A stretch of 64,000 nucleotides of DNA from Alphaproteobacteria bacterium (lineage in GTDB: Bacteria; Pseudomonadota; Alphaproteobacteria; UBA2136; UBA6156). Of this stretch, positions 8,778 through 18,765 are shown piece by piece. Every line of letters starts with the position of its first letter. Positions within the stretch are counted from its first letter, which is position 1. The notes beneath the pieces were generated by a model, which was not told the origin of the DNA, ran no database searches, and saw only the letters and a program-made list of their open reading frames with translations. The DNA lies in NCBI GenBank assembly GCA_027485835.1, contig JAIXQG010000002.1, positions 202,232 to 266,231 on the forward strand, given 5' to 3'. The translations under genes and the position numbers were made by a program.

Positions 8778-9038
8778 ATGAGACTCGAGACCCCTGCCCT
8801 GCCTGCGCAGGCCAACGCCCTTTTGCAGCGTGTGCTGTTTGAAGAAAGGGTTGCTGCCGAAGAGCTTGCCACACTTTATGAAGCTTATGCGCGCGTATTC
8901 CCGCCCTCCAAGCGCCCCACGCTGGACGCTATTGAAGCCCGCCTGAAACAGGATGGCGCGCATACCCACCTGACCGCCCAACGGGTATTACAGGTATGGA
9001 AACACATGCACAACGCGACGCTGGAAGAAACGTCCTGA
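8778..9038 (+). CDS. Hypothetical protein, 86 aa
   Basis: An unrecognised, mostly helical 86-residue protein (LLQRVLFEERVAAEELATLYEAYARVF, residues about 12-38, shown here as the longest helix). I used the ATG at 8778, which has GAGGA seven bases upstream. The C-terminal half (TLDAIEARLKQDGAHTHLT) suggests a second helix pair, possibly a small DNA- or protein-binding fold. No neighbour links it to a pathway. It converges with the aconitase gene across a shared terminator. Confidence 0.55.
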   Translation: MRLETPALPAQANALLQRVLFEERVAAEELATLYEAYARVFPPSKRPTLDAIEARLKQDGAHTHLTAQRVLQVWKHMHNATLEETS

Positions 9039-9055
9039 TCCCTCTTATTGCGGCA

Positions 9056-9096
9056 AAAAAAAGACGCCTCTCTTTTGAAGAGAAGCGTCTTTTTTA
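9056..9096. terminator. Bidirectional terminator between orphan gene and aconitase
   Basis: An A-tract, a long stem (AAGACGC plus TCTCTT paired with AAGAGA plus GCGTCTT, one mismatch) and a T-tract. It can serve both convergent genes. Confidence 0.9.
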
Positions 9097-9103
9097 GTGC
9101 AAC

Positions 9104-11395
9104 TTAAGCGGCTTTGGCCTTGAGGGCGTTGAGCGCGCTGCCTTGGCGGAACCAGACCAGTTGCTCTTCATTGAACGTGTGGTTCAACAAGATGCTGAGG
9201 GTGGAACCGTCGGCATGGGTGACGGTGCACTTTACTTGCTGGCCGGGCTTCAGGTCCTTCAGGTTGTGGAAGGAGAAGCGGTCGGTAGCTTCAATCAGGT
9301 CGTAGTCGGCCGGATTGGCGAAGGTGAGCGGCAGCACACCCTGCTTTTTCAGGTTGGTGTGGTGGATGCGCGCAAAGGTGCGGGCAATGGCCACGCGGCA
9401 ACCCATCCAGCGCGGCGACATGGCGGCGTGCTCACGCGACGAGCCTTCACCCACGTTCTGGTCTCCGACAAATACCCAACCTTGGCCTTGGGCCTTGTAC
9501 TGGCGGGCGATGTCGGCCGGAGTGCCTTCGGCACCGGTTTCGACATTCTGGGTTTTGCCAGCCGCACCGGTGAAGGCGTTGACGGCACCGAGGTACATAT
9601 TGTTGGAGATGTTATCCAAGTGACCACGGTACTTGAGCCACGGGCCTGCGGGGCTGATGTGGTCGGTGGTGCACTTGCCCTTGGCCTTGATGAGCATCGG
9701 TAGGTTTTCGTAGTCCTTGCCATCCCATTTGGGGAACGGGGCGAGGATTTGCAGGCGGTCGGAGCCTTCGGCCACCACAACCTCCGGCTGCTTGCCGCCC
9801 TTGGGTCCGGCGTAGCCGATTTCATCCGGCACAAAGCCCTTGGCGGGAACTTCGTCGACTTCGCCGGGGGCCTTCAGCATAAAGGTGGTGCCGTCGGCGG
9901 CTTCCACCGGCGTGTTGAAGGGGTCGAGGTCGAGGCGGCCGAACACGGCGTAGGCCAATACCGTCTCGGGGCTGGCGATAAACGAGCAGGTGCTGGCGAA
10001 ACCGTCGTTCCGTTTGGGGAAGTTACGGTTGTAGCTGCTGATGATGGAGTTGGGCGTGCCTTCCTTCACATCGTCGCGCTTCCATTGGCCGATGCACGGG
10101 CCGCAGGCGTTGGCGAGAACGATGGCGCCGAGCTGTTCCAGCTTGGCGAGTTGGCCGTCGCGCTTGATGGTCTCGTGCACTTGGTTGGAGCCCGGGGTGA
10201 CCATCAGCGGGCACTTCAGCTTGACGCCCTTGGCGATAAGCTGGTCGGCTAGAATGCTGATACGGCCCATGTCTTCGTAGCTGCTGTTGGTGCAGGACCC
10301 AATCAGGGCATAGGTGAGGTTGGCGGGGGCCGGACCCTTGTTGAGCTCTACCACGCGCGGACTGCTGAGGTGCTCGGCCATTTCGGAGGCATTGGCGAAG
10401 GCATCCGGGCTGTGCGGGCCTACCAAGCTCGGTTCGAGGTCGGACAGGTTGATGTCGATCACCAGATCGTAGAACTTTTCGGGGTTCTGGGCGGTTTCCG
10501 GGTCGGCCACGAGGTTTTCCTTGAAGGCATGGATCAGCGGCAGTAGGTCGGCGCGCTCGGTCACCTTGAGGTAGGCATCCATGCGTTCATCGTACGGGAA
10601 GACGCTGGTGGTGGCGCCAAGCTCGGCGCCCATGTTGCAGATGGTAGCCTTACCGGTGGCGGAAATCGTTTTGCAACCCGGGCCGAAGTATTCGATCACG
10701 CGGTTGGTACCGCCTTCTACGGTGAGGATGTGCAGCAGTTTTTGGATGACGTCCTTCGGTGCGGCCCAGCCCTTGAGGGTGCCGGTGAGGCGCACGCCGA
10801 CGATTTGCGGGTGCAGCACTTCCCACGGCAGGCCGACCATGACGTCGACCGCATCGGCACCGCCAACCCCGCAAGCAAAGCTACCCAAGCCACCGCCGTT
10901 GGGGGTGTGGGAGTCGGTGCCTAAGAACATCTCTCCCGGGAAGGCATATTGCTCCAGCGCCACTTGGTGGATGATACCGGCGCCGGGCTTCCAGAAGCCG
11001 AAACCGTAACGCTGCGAAGCGTCGGAGAGGAACTTGTAAACTTCCTTGTTTTCGGTGTTGGCCACGTCAAGGTCTTGGCCGGCACCCGAGTAAGCACGGA
11101 TCAGGTGGTCGCAGTGCACGGTGACCGGCACGGCGGCTTCATCCTTTTGCGCCTGCATGAATTGCAGGATGGCCATTTGCGCGGTGGCGTCTTGCAGGAT
11201 CACGCGGTCTGGGTGGAATTCGACATACGATTCGCCGCGGACGAGCTCGGCGTTCTTGGGGTCGGCCAAGTGGCCGTAGAGAATCTTTTCGGCGAGGGTG
11301 AGCGGGCGCTTGAGGCGGTCGCGGATGATGGCCAGATTCTTGGCGGTGGTGTCGAACACCTTCTGGACAAAGGCGGGGGTCGATTCGATATGCAT
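9104..11395 (-). CDS. acn: Aconitate hydratase, mitochondrial (ACO2) type
   Basis: Aconitase isomerises citrate to isocitrate in the TCA cycle through a [4Fe-4S] cluster. The 763-residue protein has the cluster cysteines in IGSCTNSSYEDMGR and LANACGPCIGQWKRDD, the active-site GTDSHTPNGGGLG, and the C-terminal swivel domain (GEGSSREHAAMSPR, KKQGVLPLTFANPADYD). Sequence and length match mitochondrial ACO2 along the whole chain (RPLTLAEKILYGHL, VAVP-VHCDHLI, KGKCTTDHIS-AGPWLK) much better than the roughly 890-residue AcnA/IRP1 type usual in alphaproteobacteria. The start at 11395 (MHIESTPAF) is preferred over an open extension to 11704, which is low-complexity and unlike any aconitase. Confidence 0.96.
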   Translation of the reverse strand: MHIESTPAFVQKVFDTTAKNLAIIRDRLKRPLTLAEKILYGHLADPKNAELVRGESYVEFHPDRVILQDATAQMAILQFMQAQKDEAAVPVTVHCDHLIRAYSGAGQDLDVANTENKEVYKFLSDASQRYGFGFWKPGAGIIHQVALEQYAFPGEMFLGTDSHTPNGGGLGSFACGVGGADAVDVMVGLPWEVLHPQIVGVRLTGTLKGWAAPKDVIQKLLHILTVEGGTNRVIEYFGPGCKTISATGKATICNMGAELGATTSVFPYDERMDAYLKVTERADLLPLIHAFKENLVADPETAQNPEKFYDLVIDINLSDLEPSLVGPHSPDAFANASEMAEHLSSPRVVELNKGPAPANLTYALIGSCTNSSYEDMGRISILADQLIAKGVKLKCPLMVTPGSNQVHETIKRDGQLAKLEQLGAIVLANACGPCIGQWKRDDVKEGTPNSIISSYNRNFPKRNDGFASTCSFIASPETVLAYAVFGRLDLDPFNTPVEAADGTTFMLKAPGEVDEVPAKGFVPDEIGYAGPKGGKQPEVVVAEGSDRLQILAPFPKWDGKDYENLPMLIKAKGKCTTDHISPAGPWLKYRGHLDNISNNMYLGAVNAFTGAAGKTQNVETGAEGTPADIARQYKAQGQGWVFVGDQNVGEGSSREHAAMSPRWMGCRVAIARTFARIHHTNLKKQGVLPLTFANPADYDLIEATDRFSFHNLKDLKPGQQVKCTVTHADGSTLSILLNHTFNEEQLVWFRQGSALNALKAKAA

Positions 11396-11568
11396 AGGGG
11401 TCTTCTTTCTTGTCTCGGCTCTCTTCGGGAGGCTTATAGGCCGATACTCTAGCCGCAAATGACCCCAAACAAAAGAGGGGCACCCCTGCCCCGTGCGGTT
11501 TTTTGGAGCACAAGGGTGGCGCTTGTGTTGCAGAAACATAGGATGATGGACAGCGCGCCTGACACCAC

Positions 11569-11599
11569 AAAAAGAGACCCCGCTGTTGCCAGCAGGGTC
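11569..11599 (-). terminator. Intrinsic terminator of the basic orphan gene
   Basis: On the minus strand, GACCCTGCT pairs with AGCGGGGTC (one mismatch) around a GGCAAC loop and is followed by TCTTTTT. It ends the gene at 11623-12738, upstream of the aconitase gene. Confidence 0.8.
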
Positions 11600-11622
11600 A
11601 AGGGGTGTGGCCGACGGGGCGA

Positions 11623-12738
11623 CTACATGGGGATAAGCATAACGCGGGCCAAAAGATTGGCCAGCGTGAGGAGCGGGTTTGAGAGCTGGATGTCCTGCTC
11701 CCATGTCTCTTCTGCGAGAGTATTTATTCCTCGCAGTTCTTCCATCAGCTTACCACACTCACTGAAGCGGATTTCACGCGCCTGAAGAATGCGATGAGCT
11801 TTATCATGAGCTGCCCTAAAGAAAATCTGCGCCTCTGTTGAGAGTAACGGATGAGGCTTTAGAGACATAAGCTCAAGCTCCATCATATCCCGCCGAAGAC
11901 GGATCCTCAGCGGCACGACAGGTGGTTCGACTTTAGGCTTAGGTGCCACTGCAACTCCAGGTTTGACAGACGCACGCTTTTTGACGTGACGTCTTGCCGA
12001 TGAGGCTTTGGACGCCTTCTCATCCCGTATTGCCGCAGCTAGAGCGCGTTCGGCTTCCTTTTCTTCTGTGCGGCCACGTTTGTAGCGAGGCCCTTCCGAT
12101 TTGGGGAATGCCGTCACCGTTTCCGGTTCCGGCTGGTTCCGAGCAAACTCGGCTTCCTGCTGGGTGCGCCAGTCGGGGCCACCTCTCTCTTCGAGATCGG
12201 TGTACGACAGCCCCTTTTGCGTCAAAGCGTGTTGTTTGGAGCTTTGAGCGAGACCATCCAACTTACTTTCCGCCTTCGCTTTTTTGCCTTGAGGCTTGAG
12301 CTTTGACGGCTGTTGGGCTTCCGCCGGATTGCGCAAAGCGCGTTCGGCGGCCATAGCCTCTTCCTTCTCGCGCAGGTTGCGCTCGAAAGGGTCTTCGACG
12401 TTCCTCTTCTGCGCAGGATTTAGCTTAAGAACCATAGCATCGACGAGCGCTTCTTGGTCATCGCCCGCCAGCCAATAAGTCTCCTTCAGACCGAAGGTTT
12501 GTAGCCAGTAGGAGATAATCAAGCCGCTTTGGCTTGCTTCGGTCCACCATTTCTGGTCGGAACGCGGAGCTCTCGCCATACAAGTACGACGCTTGCGCCT
12601 GCGTTGCAGTTTGCTTGGCGGCTCTTCTTTAGCTCTTTGCTCAAGCTGTCTGATTTTTTTTGTTTTTGACTTAAAGAACCCCTCAAAGCCTACGACTTTC
12701 GATCGCCCTAACGGAGCGACTTCAGCATTTATATTCAT
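11623..12738 (-). CDS. Hypothetical highly basic protein, 371 aa
   Basis: Unrecognised. The N-terminal 60 residues are strongly basic (KSKTKKIRQLEQRAK, LQRRRKRR). A short tryptophan-containing region follows (KWWTEASQ, YWLQTFGLKETYWLAGDDQ, near 64-93), then a long Lys/Glu/Ala-rich, probably disordered stretch (about 110-275). A compact helical C-terminal part (LRRDMMELELMSLKPHPLL to the end, about 285-371) could be the folded domain. No signal peptide is visible. The composition suggests a nucleic-acid-associated or scaffold protein, but this is only inference. It diverges from the aminotransferase. Confidence 0.65.
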   Translation of the reverse strand: MNINAEVAPLGRSKVVGFEGFFKSKTKKIRQLEQRAKEEPPSKLQRRRKRRTCMARAPRSDQKWWTEASQSGLIISYWLQTFGLKETYWLAGDDQEALVDAMVLKLNPAQKRNVEDPFERNLREKEEAMAAERALRNPAEAQQPSKLKPQGKKAKAESKLDGLAQSSKQHALTQKGLSYTDLEERGGPDWRTQQEAEFARNQPEPETVTAFPKSEGPRYKRGRTEEKEAERALAAAIRDEKASKASSARRHVKKRASVKPGVAVAPKPKVEPPVVPLRIRLRRDMMELELMSLKPHPLLSTEAQIFFRAAHDKAHRILQAREIRFSECGKLMEELRGINTLAEETWEQDIQLSNPLLTLANLLARVMLIPM

Positions 12739-12941
12739 CTGTTCCCCTCATCGGAAAGATGGTGGCAGGATTGCCCAGAACTGGGCGGCGTCATCCGGTA
12801 TGATGGAAAATGGCTCGATGCATCCGGAATCTGCCTGTTTATATGGCACCAACGGCTTGCGTGTGCAAGGGGTTGGGTGCAATGTTTGCCGCCTAAGGCG
12901 GCGGTTGCGCTGCCAGCTAGTTAACGTGGAGACCTTACCTT

Positions 12942-14156
12942 ATGAGCCTTACGCTCTCGCATCGCTTAGCGACCGCCAAGCCCAGCACCATTTTTGAAAT
13001 TGCCGCCAAGGCTCGCGCGCTGAAAGCCGCCGGACAGGACGTGGTGAGCCTGAGCGTGGGTGTTCCCGGTTTTCTGCCGCCGCAGCATGTTTACGCCGCC
13101 GCCCACGCCGCGGTGGATGCCGATCTTGGCGACTACCTGCCCCAGCGCGGCAGTGCCGAGCTGATTACGGCCTTCCAGAACCTGCTGAAGCGCCGTGGTT
13201 TTGCCTATTCCGAGCAGGAGATTTGCGCCCAGACCGGTGGCAAGGGCGCCCTGTTTAACCTATTTTTGGCCATGCTGGATGCGGGCGATGAGGTGGTCTT
13301 CCCCACCCCCTACTGGGCCAGCTACCCCGAGATGGTCCACATTGCCGGTGGCGTGCCGGTGATGCCGCTGGCGCCCGCCGAGCAGAATTACAAAATCACC
13401 CCGGCGCAGTTGGAAGCGGCGTTTACGCCACGCACTAAAGTGTTCCTGTTCAACAACCCCAGCAACCCCACCGGCATGCTGTACAGTGCAGAAGAAGTGG
13501 CGGCCTTGGCCAAGGTGCTGCTGGCGCACCCGCAGGTGTGGATTATTTCTGACGACATTTACGACCGTTTGGTGTTTGACGAAACCCATGCGCCCGGTGG
13601 CTTTGCCGCCCAGTTGCTGGATTTTGAGCCGAGCTTGAAGAGCCGTATGGCGATTGTGCAGAGCATCTCCAAGAGCTTTGGTATGCCCGGCTGGCGTGTG
13701 GGTATGGTGGCTGGGCCGAAGATGCTGGTAGATGCCCTTGTGACACTTGCCAGCCAGAGCTTTACGAACCTGCCCGCCGTGGCGATGGCGGCTGCCACCG
13801 CGGCGCTGGATGGCGACCAAAACTTTTTAGATGTGCAAAAGGCCCGCTTGCTGAAGCAACGCGACTACACTCTGACCCAACTGGCCGAGATGAACCTGCC
13901 CTGCCCCGTGCCGGAAGGGGCGTTCTATGCCTTCCCGCAGATTGGCCACTTGCTGGGCAAAACCACCCCCGGTGGACGTGTGATGCACACGGATGTCGAT
14001 TTTTGTGGCGCGCTGCTGGATGAAGCGCTGGTGGCGGTTGTGCCCGGTGGCGCGTTTGGCGACCCGACCGCGATCCGCATCAGCTACGCTGGCAAAGAGG
14101 CCGGTGTGGTGGAAGCTTTGAAGCGCATGAAGGAGTGGGTGGCACAGATTGGTTAG
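12942..14156 (+). CDS. Pyridoxal-phosphate aminotransferase, aspartate aminotransferase family
   Basis: A class I/II aminotransferase of 404 residues, close to the Ib aspartate aminotransferases of alphaproteobacteria. Seen: substrate-side VSLSVGVPGF near residue 35, the cofactor phosphate loop QTGGKGALFN near 100, NNPSNPTG near 168 (the conserved Asn), SDDIYDRLVF near 196, the PLP lysine in SISKSFGMPGWRVG near 237, and RISYAG near the end (substrate-binding Arg). Aspartate is the likeliest amino donor, but related enzymes act on aromatic amino acids or prephenate. It has its own terminator and no pathway neighbours. Confidence 0.92.
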   Translation: MSLTLSHRLATAKPSTIFEIAAKARALKAAGQDVVSLSVGVPGFLPPQHVYAAAHAAVDADLGDYLPQRGSAELITAFQNLLKRRGFAYSEQEICAQTGGKGALFNLFLAMLDAGDEVVFPTPYWASYPEMVHIAGGVPVMPLAPAEQNYKITPAQLEAAFTPRTKVFLFNNPSNPTGMLYSAEEVAALAKVLLAHPQVWIISDDIYDRLVFDETHAPGGFAAQLLDFEPSLKSRMAIVQSISKSFGMPGWRVGMVAGPKMLVDALVTLASQSFTNLPAVAMAAATAALDGDQNFLDVQKARLLKQRDYTLTQLAEMNLPCPVPEGAFYAFPQIGHLLGKTTPGGRVMHTDVDFCGALLDEALVAVVPGGAFGDPTAIRISYAGKEAGVVEALKRMKEWVAQIG

Positions 14157-14166
14157 GCGTGCCGCC

Positions 14167-14199
14167 AAAAAAACCGCTCCCTTATGGGAGCGTTTTTTT
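14167..14199. terminator. Bidirectional terminator
   Basis: Perfect stem CGCTCCC / GGGAGCG with a TTAT loop between an A-tract and a T-tract. It separates the aminotransferase (plus) from atpC (minus). Confidence 0.92.
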
Positions 14200-14209
14200 A
14201 CATAGCTTG

Positions 14210-14482
14210 TTAAGCAGAAACGCGTTCCGCGCTTTCGGCCAAAATCACCACACTGGTGGGAGAAATCTCGGCGACACCGGCGGAGACGGTGAAGGTTTCG
14301 GTCTTACCCTCTTGGCTGGTCACGCTCACGGTGCCGCCCGGGCGCAGGGTGCTTACCAACGGCATGTGGCCTGGGAGAACGCCAAAGTCGCCCGCTTCGC
14401 CGGCGACAGTAACGTAGGTAGCCACAGTTTCCGCCATTTGTTGGGCGGGGGTCAGCAGGGTAAATTTCAGCATCTCGATCAT
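14210..14482 (-). CDS. atpC: ATP synthase epsilon subunit, short form
   Basis: Epsilon is part of the F1 central stalk. This 90-residue protein contains the N-terminal beta-sandwich domain (LLTPAQQM, GEAGDFGVLPGHMPLVSTLRPG, SAGVAEISPTSVVILAES) and then stops. The C-terminal two-helix domain, which inhibits ATP hydrolysis in E. coli and Bacillus (about 40 to 45 residues), is absent, and the stop codon lies in normal sequence without signs of a frameshift. It is the last gene of the F1 set but is separated from atpD by two secreted-protein genes. Confidence 0.93.
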   Translation of the reverse strand: MIEMLKFTLLTPAQQMAETVATYVTVAGEAGDFGVLPGHMPLVSTLRPGGTVSVTSQEGKTETFTVSAGVAEISPTSVVILAESAERVSA

Positions 14483-14613
14483 GGGCGCACCCTACTCTGG
14501 ATTGCGCCTTTCGCCAACTGAAAAACACCGCTGACCGTTGCCTGTAGCGTGTGGGAACATGTTAAAGGCCCCCCATGGAGCCCTTAACGTGCGTAACCGT
14601 TAACGTGCGGTAG

Positions 14614-14988
14614 TTATTCGGCAGCTTTTTTGGCTTTGGTCCAGCTTTTGGCCGCTTTTTCCTCATTCATCTTGGCGTCGTGGGCTGCGGCACCGGCTTC
14701 CGCTTGATGCTTAGCAGCATCGCGGGCATCTTCTGCGGCCGAACCAAAATTACCTTCCTTCAGGTTTTCCTTAGCGGCTTCGGCGTTGGTGTTCGCCATG
14801 GTCTCGTGGTAATCCTTGCGGACGTTGTTCACGCCTTCGGCGGTCTTCTGGTAAGCCGCATTGGCCGTGCCGCTGATAACGGTGCCGATACCGGCCTCGT
14901 CGGCAGGCTTAGCCTTGGTTTCGGCTTGTACGGCGCCGGTTGCGGCGAGCATGGCTACCGCTGCGGTGGTGAGCAGATATTTGGTCAT
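14614..14988 (-). CDS. Small secreted Ala/Lys-rich protein, 124 aa
   Basis: The start at 14988 gives a clear signal peptide (MTKYLLTTAAVAMLAATGAVQA, cleavage after about residue 22, written here in full only to residue 20 in effect). The mature part is hydrophilic and helical, rich in Ala, Lys and Glu (GNFGSAAEDARDAAKHQAEA), with no cysteine. It resembles small periplasmic helical proteins in composition only. It lies between atpC and atpD on the same strand. No function can be assigned. Confidence 0.7.
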   Translation of the reverse strand: MTKYLLTTAAVAMLAATGAVQAETKAKPADEAGIGTVISGTANAAYQKTAEGVNNVRKDYHETMANTNAEAAKENLKEGNFGSAAEDARDAAKHQAEAGAAAHDAKMNEEKAAKSWTKAKKAAE

Positions 14989-15029
14989 GGTGAGGTTTCC
15001 CCTTGTTCTATTCCTAGGAAGACGTGAGC

Positions 15030-15059
15030 AAAAAAAAACCCGCCAACACGCGTGGCGGG
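15030..15059 (-). terminator. Intrinsic terminator of the charged secreted-protein gene
   Basis: On the minus strand CCCGCCA pairs with TGGCGGG around a seven-base loop and is followed by eight or more T residues. Confidence 0.9.
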
Positions 15060-15124
15060 GACGGGTTTGTTCGGCTCGTGCCCCGCTGGAGTAACGGGGC
15101 ACTGCCAAGTTGGTTCCCTACGTA

Positions 15125-15559
15125 CTATTGCGCAGCGGGAGCTTCTTTTTTCATAGACTCACGCTTGGCACGCATTTCGTCGCGCTTGGCATCCATTTCC
15201 GCGCGACGTTTTTCGATGATTTCACCACGCTCTTCAAAGGCCTTTTTACGCATGGCGTCGGCTTCGCTACGGCATTTAGCAATCACGGCATCCTTTGCGG
15301 CTTCACCTTCTGCGGTTTTCATTTCGGCTTTACATTTTTCCATGTGCGCTTTGACTTCAGAGCGGTTTCCGTCATGAAGCTCTTTCCGCTCACCCTTGTA
15401 CTTCTCGCGCATGTCTTTTATTTCACCCTTCATTTCGGCCCGCATTTCCTGGCGTTTGGCATCGTGAGGGCGGAATGAGTCGGTTGCCGTAGTTTCTTCA
15501 GCCAGCGCTGGCAGCACCAGAACCGAAGCCAATGCAGCCGCGAGGAGGTAGGTTTTCAT
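15125..15559 (-). CDS. Secreted highly charged coiled-coil protein, 144 aa
   Basis: The N-terminus is a signal peptide (MKTYLLAAALASVLVLPALA, cleavage after about residue 20). The mature chain is almost wholly Lys/Arg/Glu/Met/Ala with heptad-like spacing (KGEIKDMREKYKGERKEL; EIIEKRRAEMDAKRDEMRAK) and two cysteines about 20 residues apart (EKCKAE, AKCRSE) that may form a hairpin disulfide. The pattern recalls periplasmic Spy/CpxP-like helical chaperones, but their LTxxQ signature is missing. It follows atpD on the same strand. Confidence 0.72.
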   Translation of the reverse strand: MKTYLLAAALASVLVLPALAEETTATDSFRPHDAKRQEMRAEMKGEIKDMREKYKGERKELHDGNRSEVKAHMEKCKAEMKTAEGEAAKDAVIAKCRSEADAMRKKAFEERGEIIEKRRAEMDAKRDEMRAKRESMKKEAPAAQ

Positions 15560-15634
15560 GAGGGGACGTCCTTTGTTGATTATGGTTTTTTATAAGGTTA
15601 CGCCGTTAGGTTGGGCTGACAAGCCCCCTGACAG

Positions 15635-15663
15635 AAAAAAAGCGACCCCGGAGGATCGCTTTT
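15635..15663 (-). terminator. Intrinsic terminator of atpD
   Basis: Eight-base stem AAAAGCGA / TCGCTTTT around a ten-base loop, with a T-tract on the minus strand. It would stop transcription before the rest of the former operon. Confidence 0.88.
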
Positions 15664-15693
15664 CTGTTGCGGGACAAACCCTTACAACGTGGC

Positions 15694-17235
<1,542 letters not shown>

Positions 17236-17243
17236 TTACACCT

Positions 17244-18101
17244 ATGATTGGTGTCTTCGATTCCGGCCACGGCGGATTAACCGTGATGCGTGAACTGGTG
17301 CGGCGTTTTCCGCACCGTGACTTTGTGTATTTGGGTGACCATGGCCATGCGCCGTATGGCGACAAAAGCCATGAAGAGATTGTGCAGTTGACGCAGGAGG
17401 CCTGCGACAAGTTGTTTAGGATGGGCTGCGGCCTAGTGGTGCTGGCTTGTAATACAGCGACAGCGGTGGCAGCACGGACTTTGCAGCAGGGGTGGATGCG
17501 CGAGGTTTGGCCGGATAAGAAACTTTTAGGAATTATTGCGCCTACAGTGGAAGCTGCGACTCAGACGCCTTGGAACATTAAAGAGCCGGTATTCCCCCAG
17601 AAATTTAATACCGATACGATTGCGCTATTTGCCACCACGGCGACGGTGGAAAGCAAGGTTTACGGCGAAGAAATTCATAAGCGCTGCCCCAAAGTAACCT
17701 TGGTGGAGCAACCTTGCCCGCGATTAGTAGCCCTTTTGGAGAGCGGTGCGCCGCATGAAGTGTTGGAACTCGCAGTAGAAGGATATGTGAACGCATTACT
17801 AAGCGGTTTGAATAAGCCCCCAGAATGGGCGATTTTAGGTTGTACGCACTACCCGCTTTTACAACACATCTTCTATGCCAAACTTCCCACACAAACAAGG
17901 TTGCTGAACCAGCCAGAAGTGTTAGCCAATGCGCTGGAGGATTATTTGGAGCGCCATAAAATTGCCTACACCAACCCGGGAGTAAGGTACCTAACAACCG
18001 GAAATGTGGCGGAAGTTCGGCGTATAGCTGAACAGTTTCTGAATGAACTTGTGCCTTTTGAGGCTTTAGAAACGACTACGCCGCCCGTCAGGGCGGCGTA
18101 G
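17244..18101 (+). CDS. murI: Glutamate racemase
   Basis: MurI makes D-glutamate for peptidoglycan. The ATG at 17244 starts MIGVFDSGHGGLTVMREL, with the conserved catalytic-site Asp/Ser loop (more often FDSGVGG). Both catalytic cysteines are present in LACNTATAVA and LGCTHYPLLQ, and YLGDHGHAPYG matches the substrate loop. The 285 residues fit the family. It lies between atpD and atpG on the opposite strand. Its 3' half is richer in A and T than its 5' half. Confidence 0.95.
   Translation: MIGVFDSGHGGLTVMRELVRRFPHRDFVYLGDHGHAPYGDKSHEEIVQLTQEACDKLFRMGCGLVVLACNTATAVAARTLQQGWMREVWPDKKLLGIIAPTVEAATQTPWNIKEPVFPQKFNTDTIALFATTATVESKVYGEEIHKRCPKVTLVEQPCPRLVALLESGAPHEVLELAVEGYVNALLSGLNKPPEWAILGCTHYPLLQHIFYAKLPTQTRLLNQPEVLANALEDYLERHKIAYTNPGVRYLTTGNVAEVRRIAEQFLNELVPFEALETTTPPVRAA
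18077..18100. terminator. Perfect hairpin overlapping the murI stop codon
   Basis: A perfect 10-base stem TACGCCGCCC / GGGCGGCGTA with a GTCA loop. It encodes the last murI codons and includes the first bases of the TAG. There is no clear T-tract on either side, so it may be a transcript-end stabiliser or a weak terminator for the convergent gene at 18120. Confidence 0.55.
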
Positions 18102-18119
18102 AGCTCGGTTGGTGAAAGT

Positions 18120-18488
18120 TCAGGCGGCCAAAACTGGCTCGGTTTCCGGTGACCAAAAGAGTTCGAGCTTGAGGTCGGCATCCACTGTCACCGAAACGTC
18201 TGTGTTGTACTGGCTGCGAACCTGTTCAAGCGTATTGCCGAGCTTGAAGTCGACAAACGGCGCGATTATTGCGTCGCAGATTGTTGTACCACTGACGCGG
18301 TACACTTTTTCGCCAGATTGTTTGGCCTTTTCTATAGCAAGCTTACCTTCAAGCTTTCTGCAGTGGAAGGCTTGCACCTGCATGATACTGGCGAGACGCT
18401 CGTTCTCGCTAGCGAGAACGGCTGTCTGCCGTTCAGAACTTTCGACGGGAGTGAGCTTCAACAGATCGTTCAGAAACTTGCGCAGCAA
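18120..18488 (-). CDS. Hypothetical protein, 122 aa
   Basis: Unrecognised. The first 60 residues look like a helix or short coiled coil (SERQTAVLASENERLASIMQ). The C-terminal half may be a beta-rich domain (KVYRVSGTTICDAIIAPFVDF; DVSVTVDADLKLELFW). No signal peptide. AAGGAG lies upstream of the ATG. It converges with murI inside the split F1-ATPase region. Confidence 0.6.
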   Translation of the reverse strand: MLRKFLNDLLKLTPVESSERQTAVLASENERLASIMQVQAFHCRKLEGKLAIEKAKQSGEKVYRVSGTTICDAIIAPFVDFKLGNTLEQVRSQYNTDVSVTVDADLKLELFWSPETEPVLAA

Positions 18489-18765
18489 TTGCTTTCTCCT
18501 TGCTGATTAAATGCTGATTAAGTAGTTTTTCGCTGCATAATGGCGTATTTTCGGCTTTTTAAGGCTCTTAAGCGTATTGATGCGGCGTAAAGCCATTATA
18601 TGGCGGAGCAAGTAAATTTCAAGTTTAGGTATTGAATGAGATTCTTTAGGTCTTTTTATTGCGGAGATGTTAGTGGGTGAGGCTGTGGCGTTTGAGGCCT
18701 TGCCATAACCTTTTTAATTGCATACAAAGATTCCAATGTAGTCACAGACCTTAGGAGCTTTTGCC

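Noticed and set aside
11396..11704. N-terminal extension of aconitase
   Set aside because: Low-complexity sequence unlike any aconitase; the ATG at 11395 matches the family start.
12844..12862. Possible sigma-54 site (TGGCACC then CTTGC)
   Set aside because: The spacing between the GG and GC elements is two bases too long, and the G after TGGCAC is missing.
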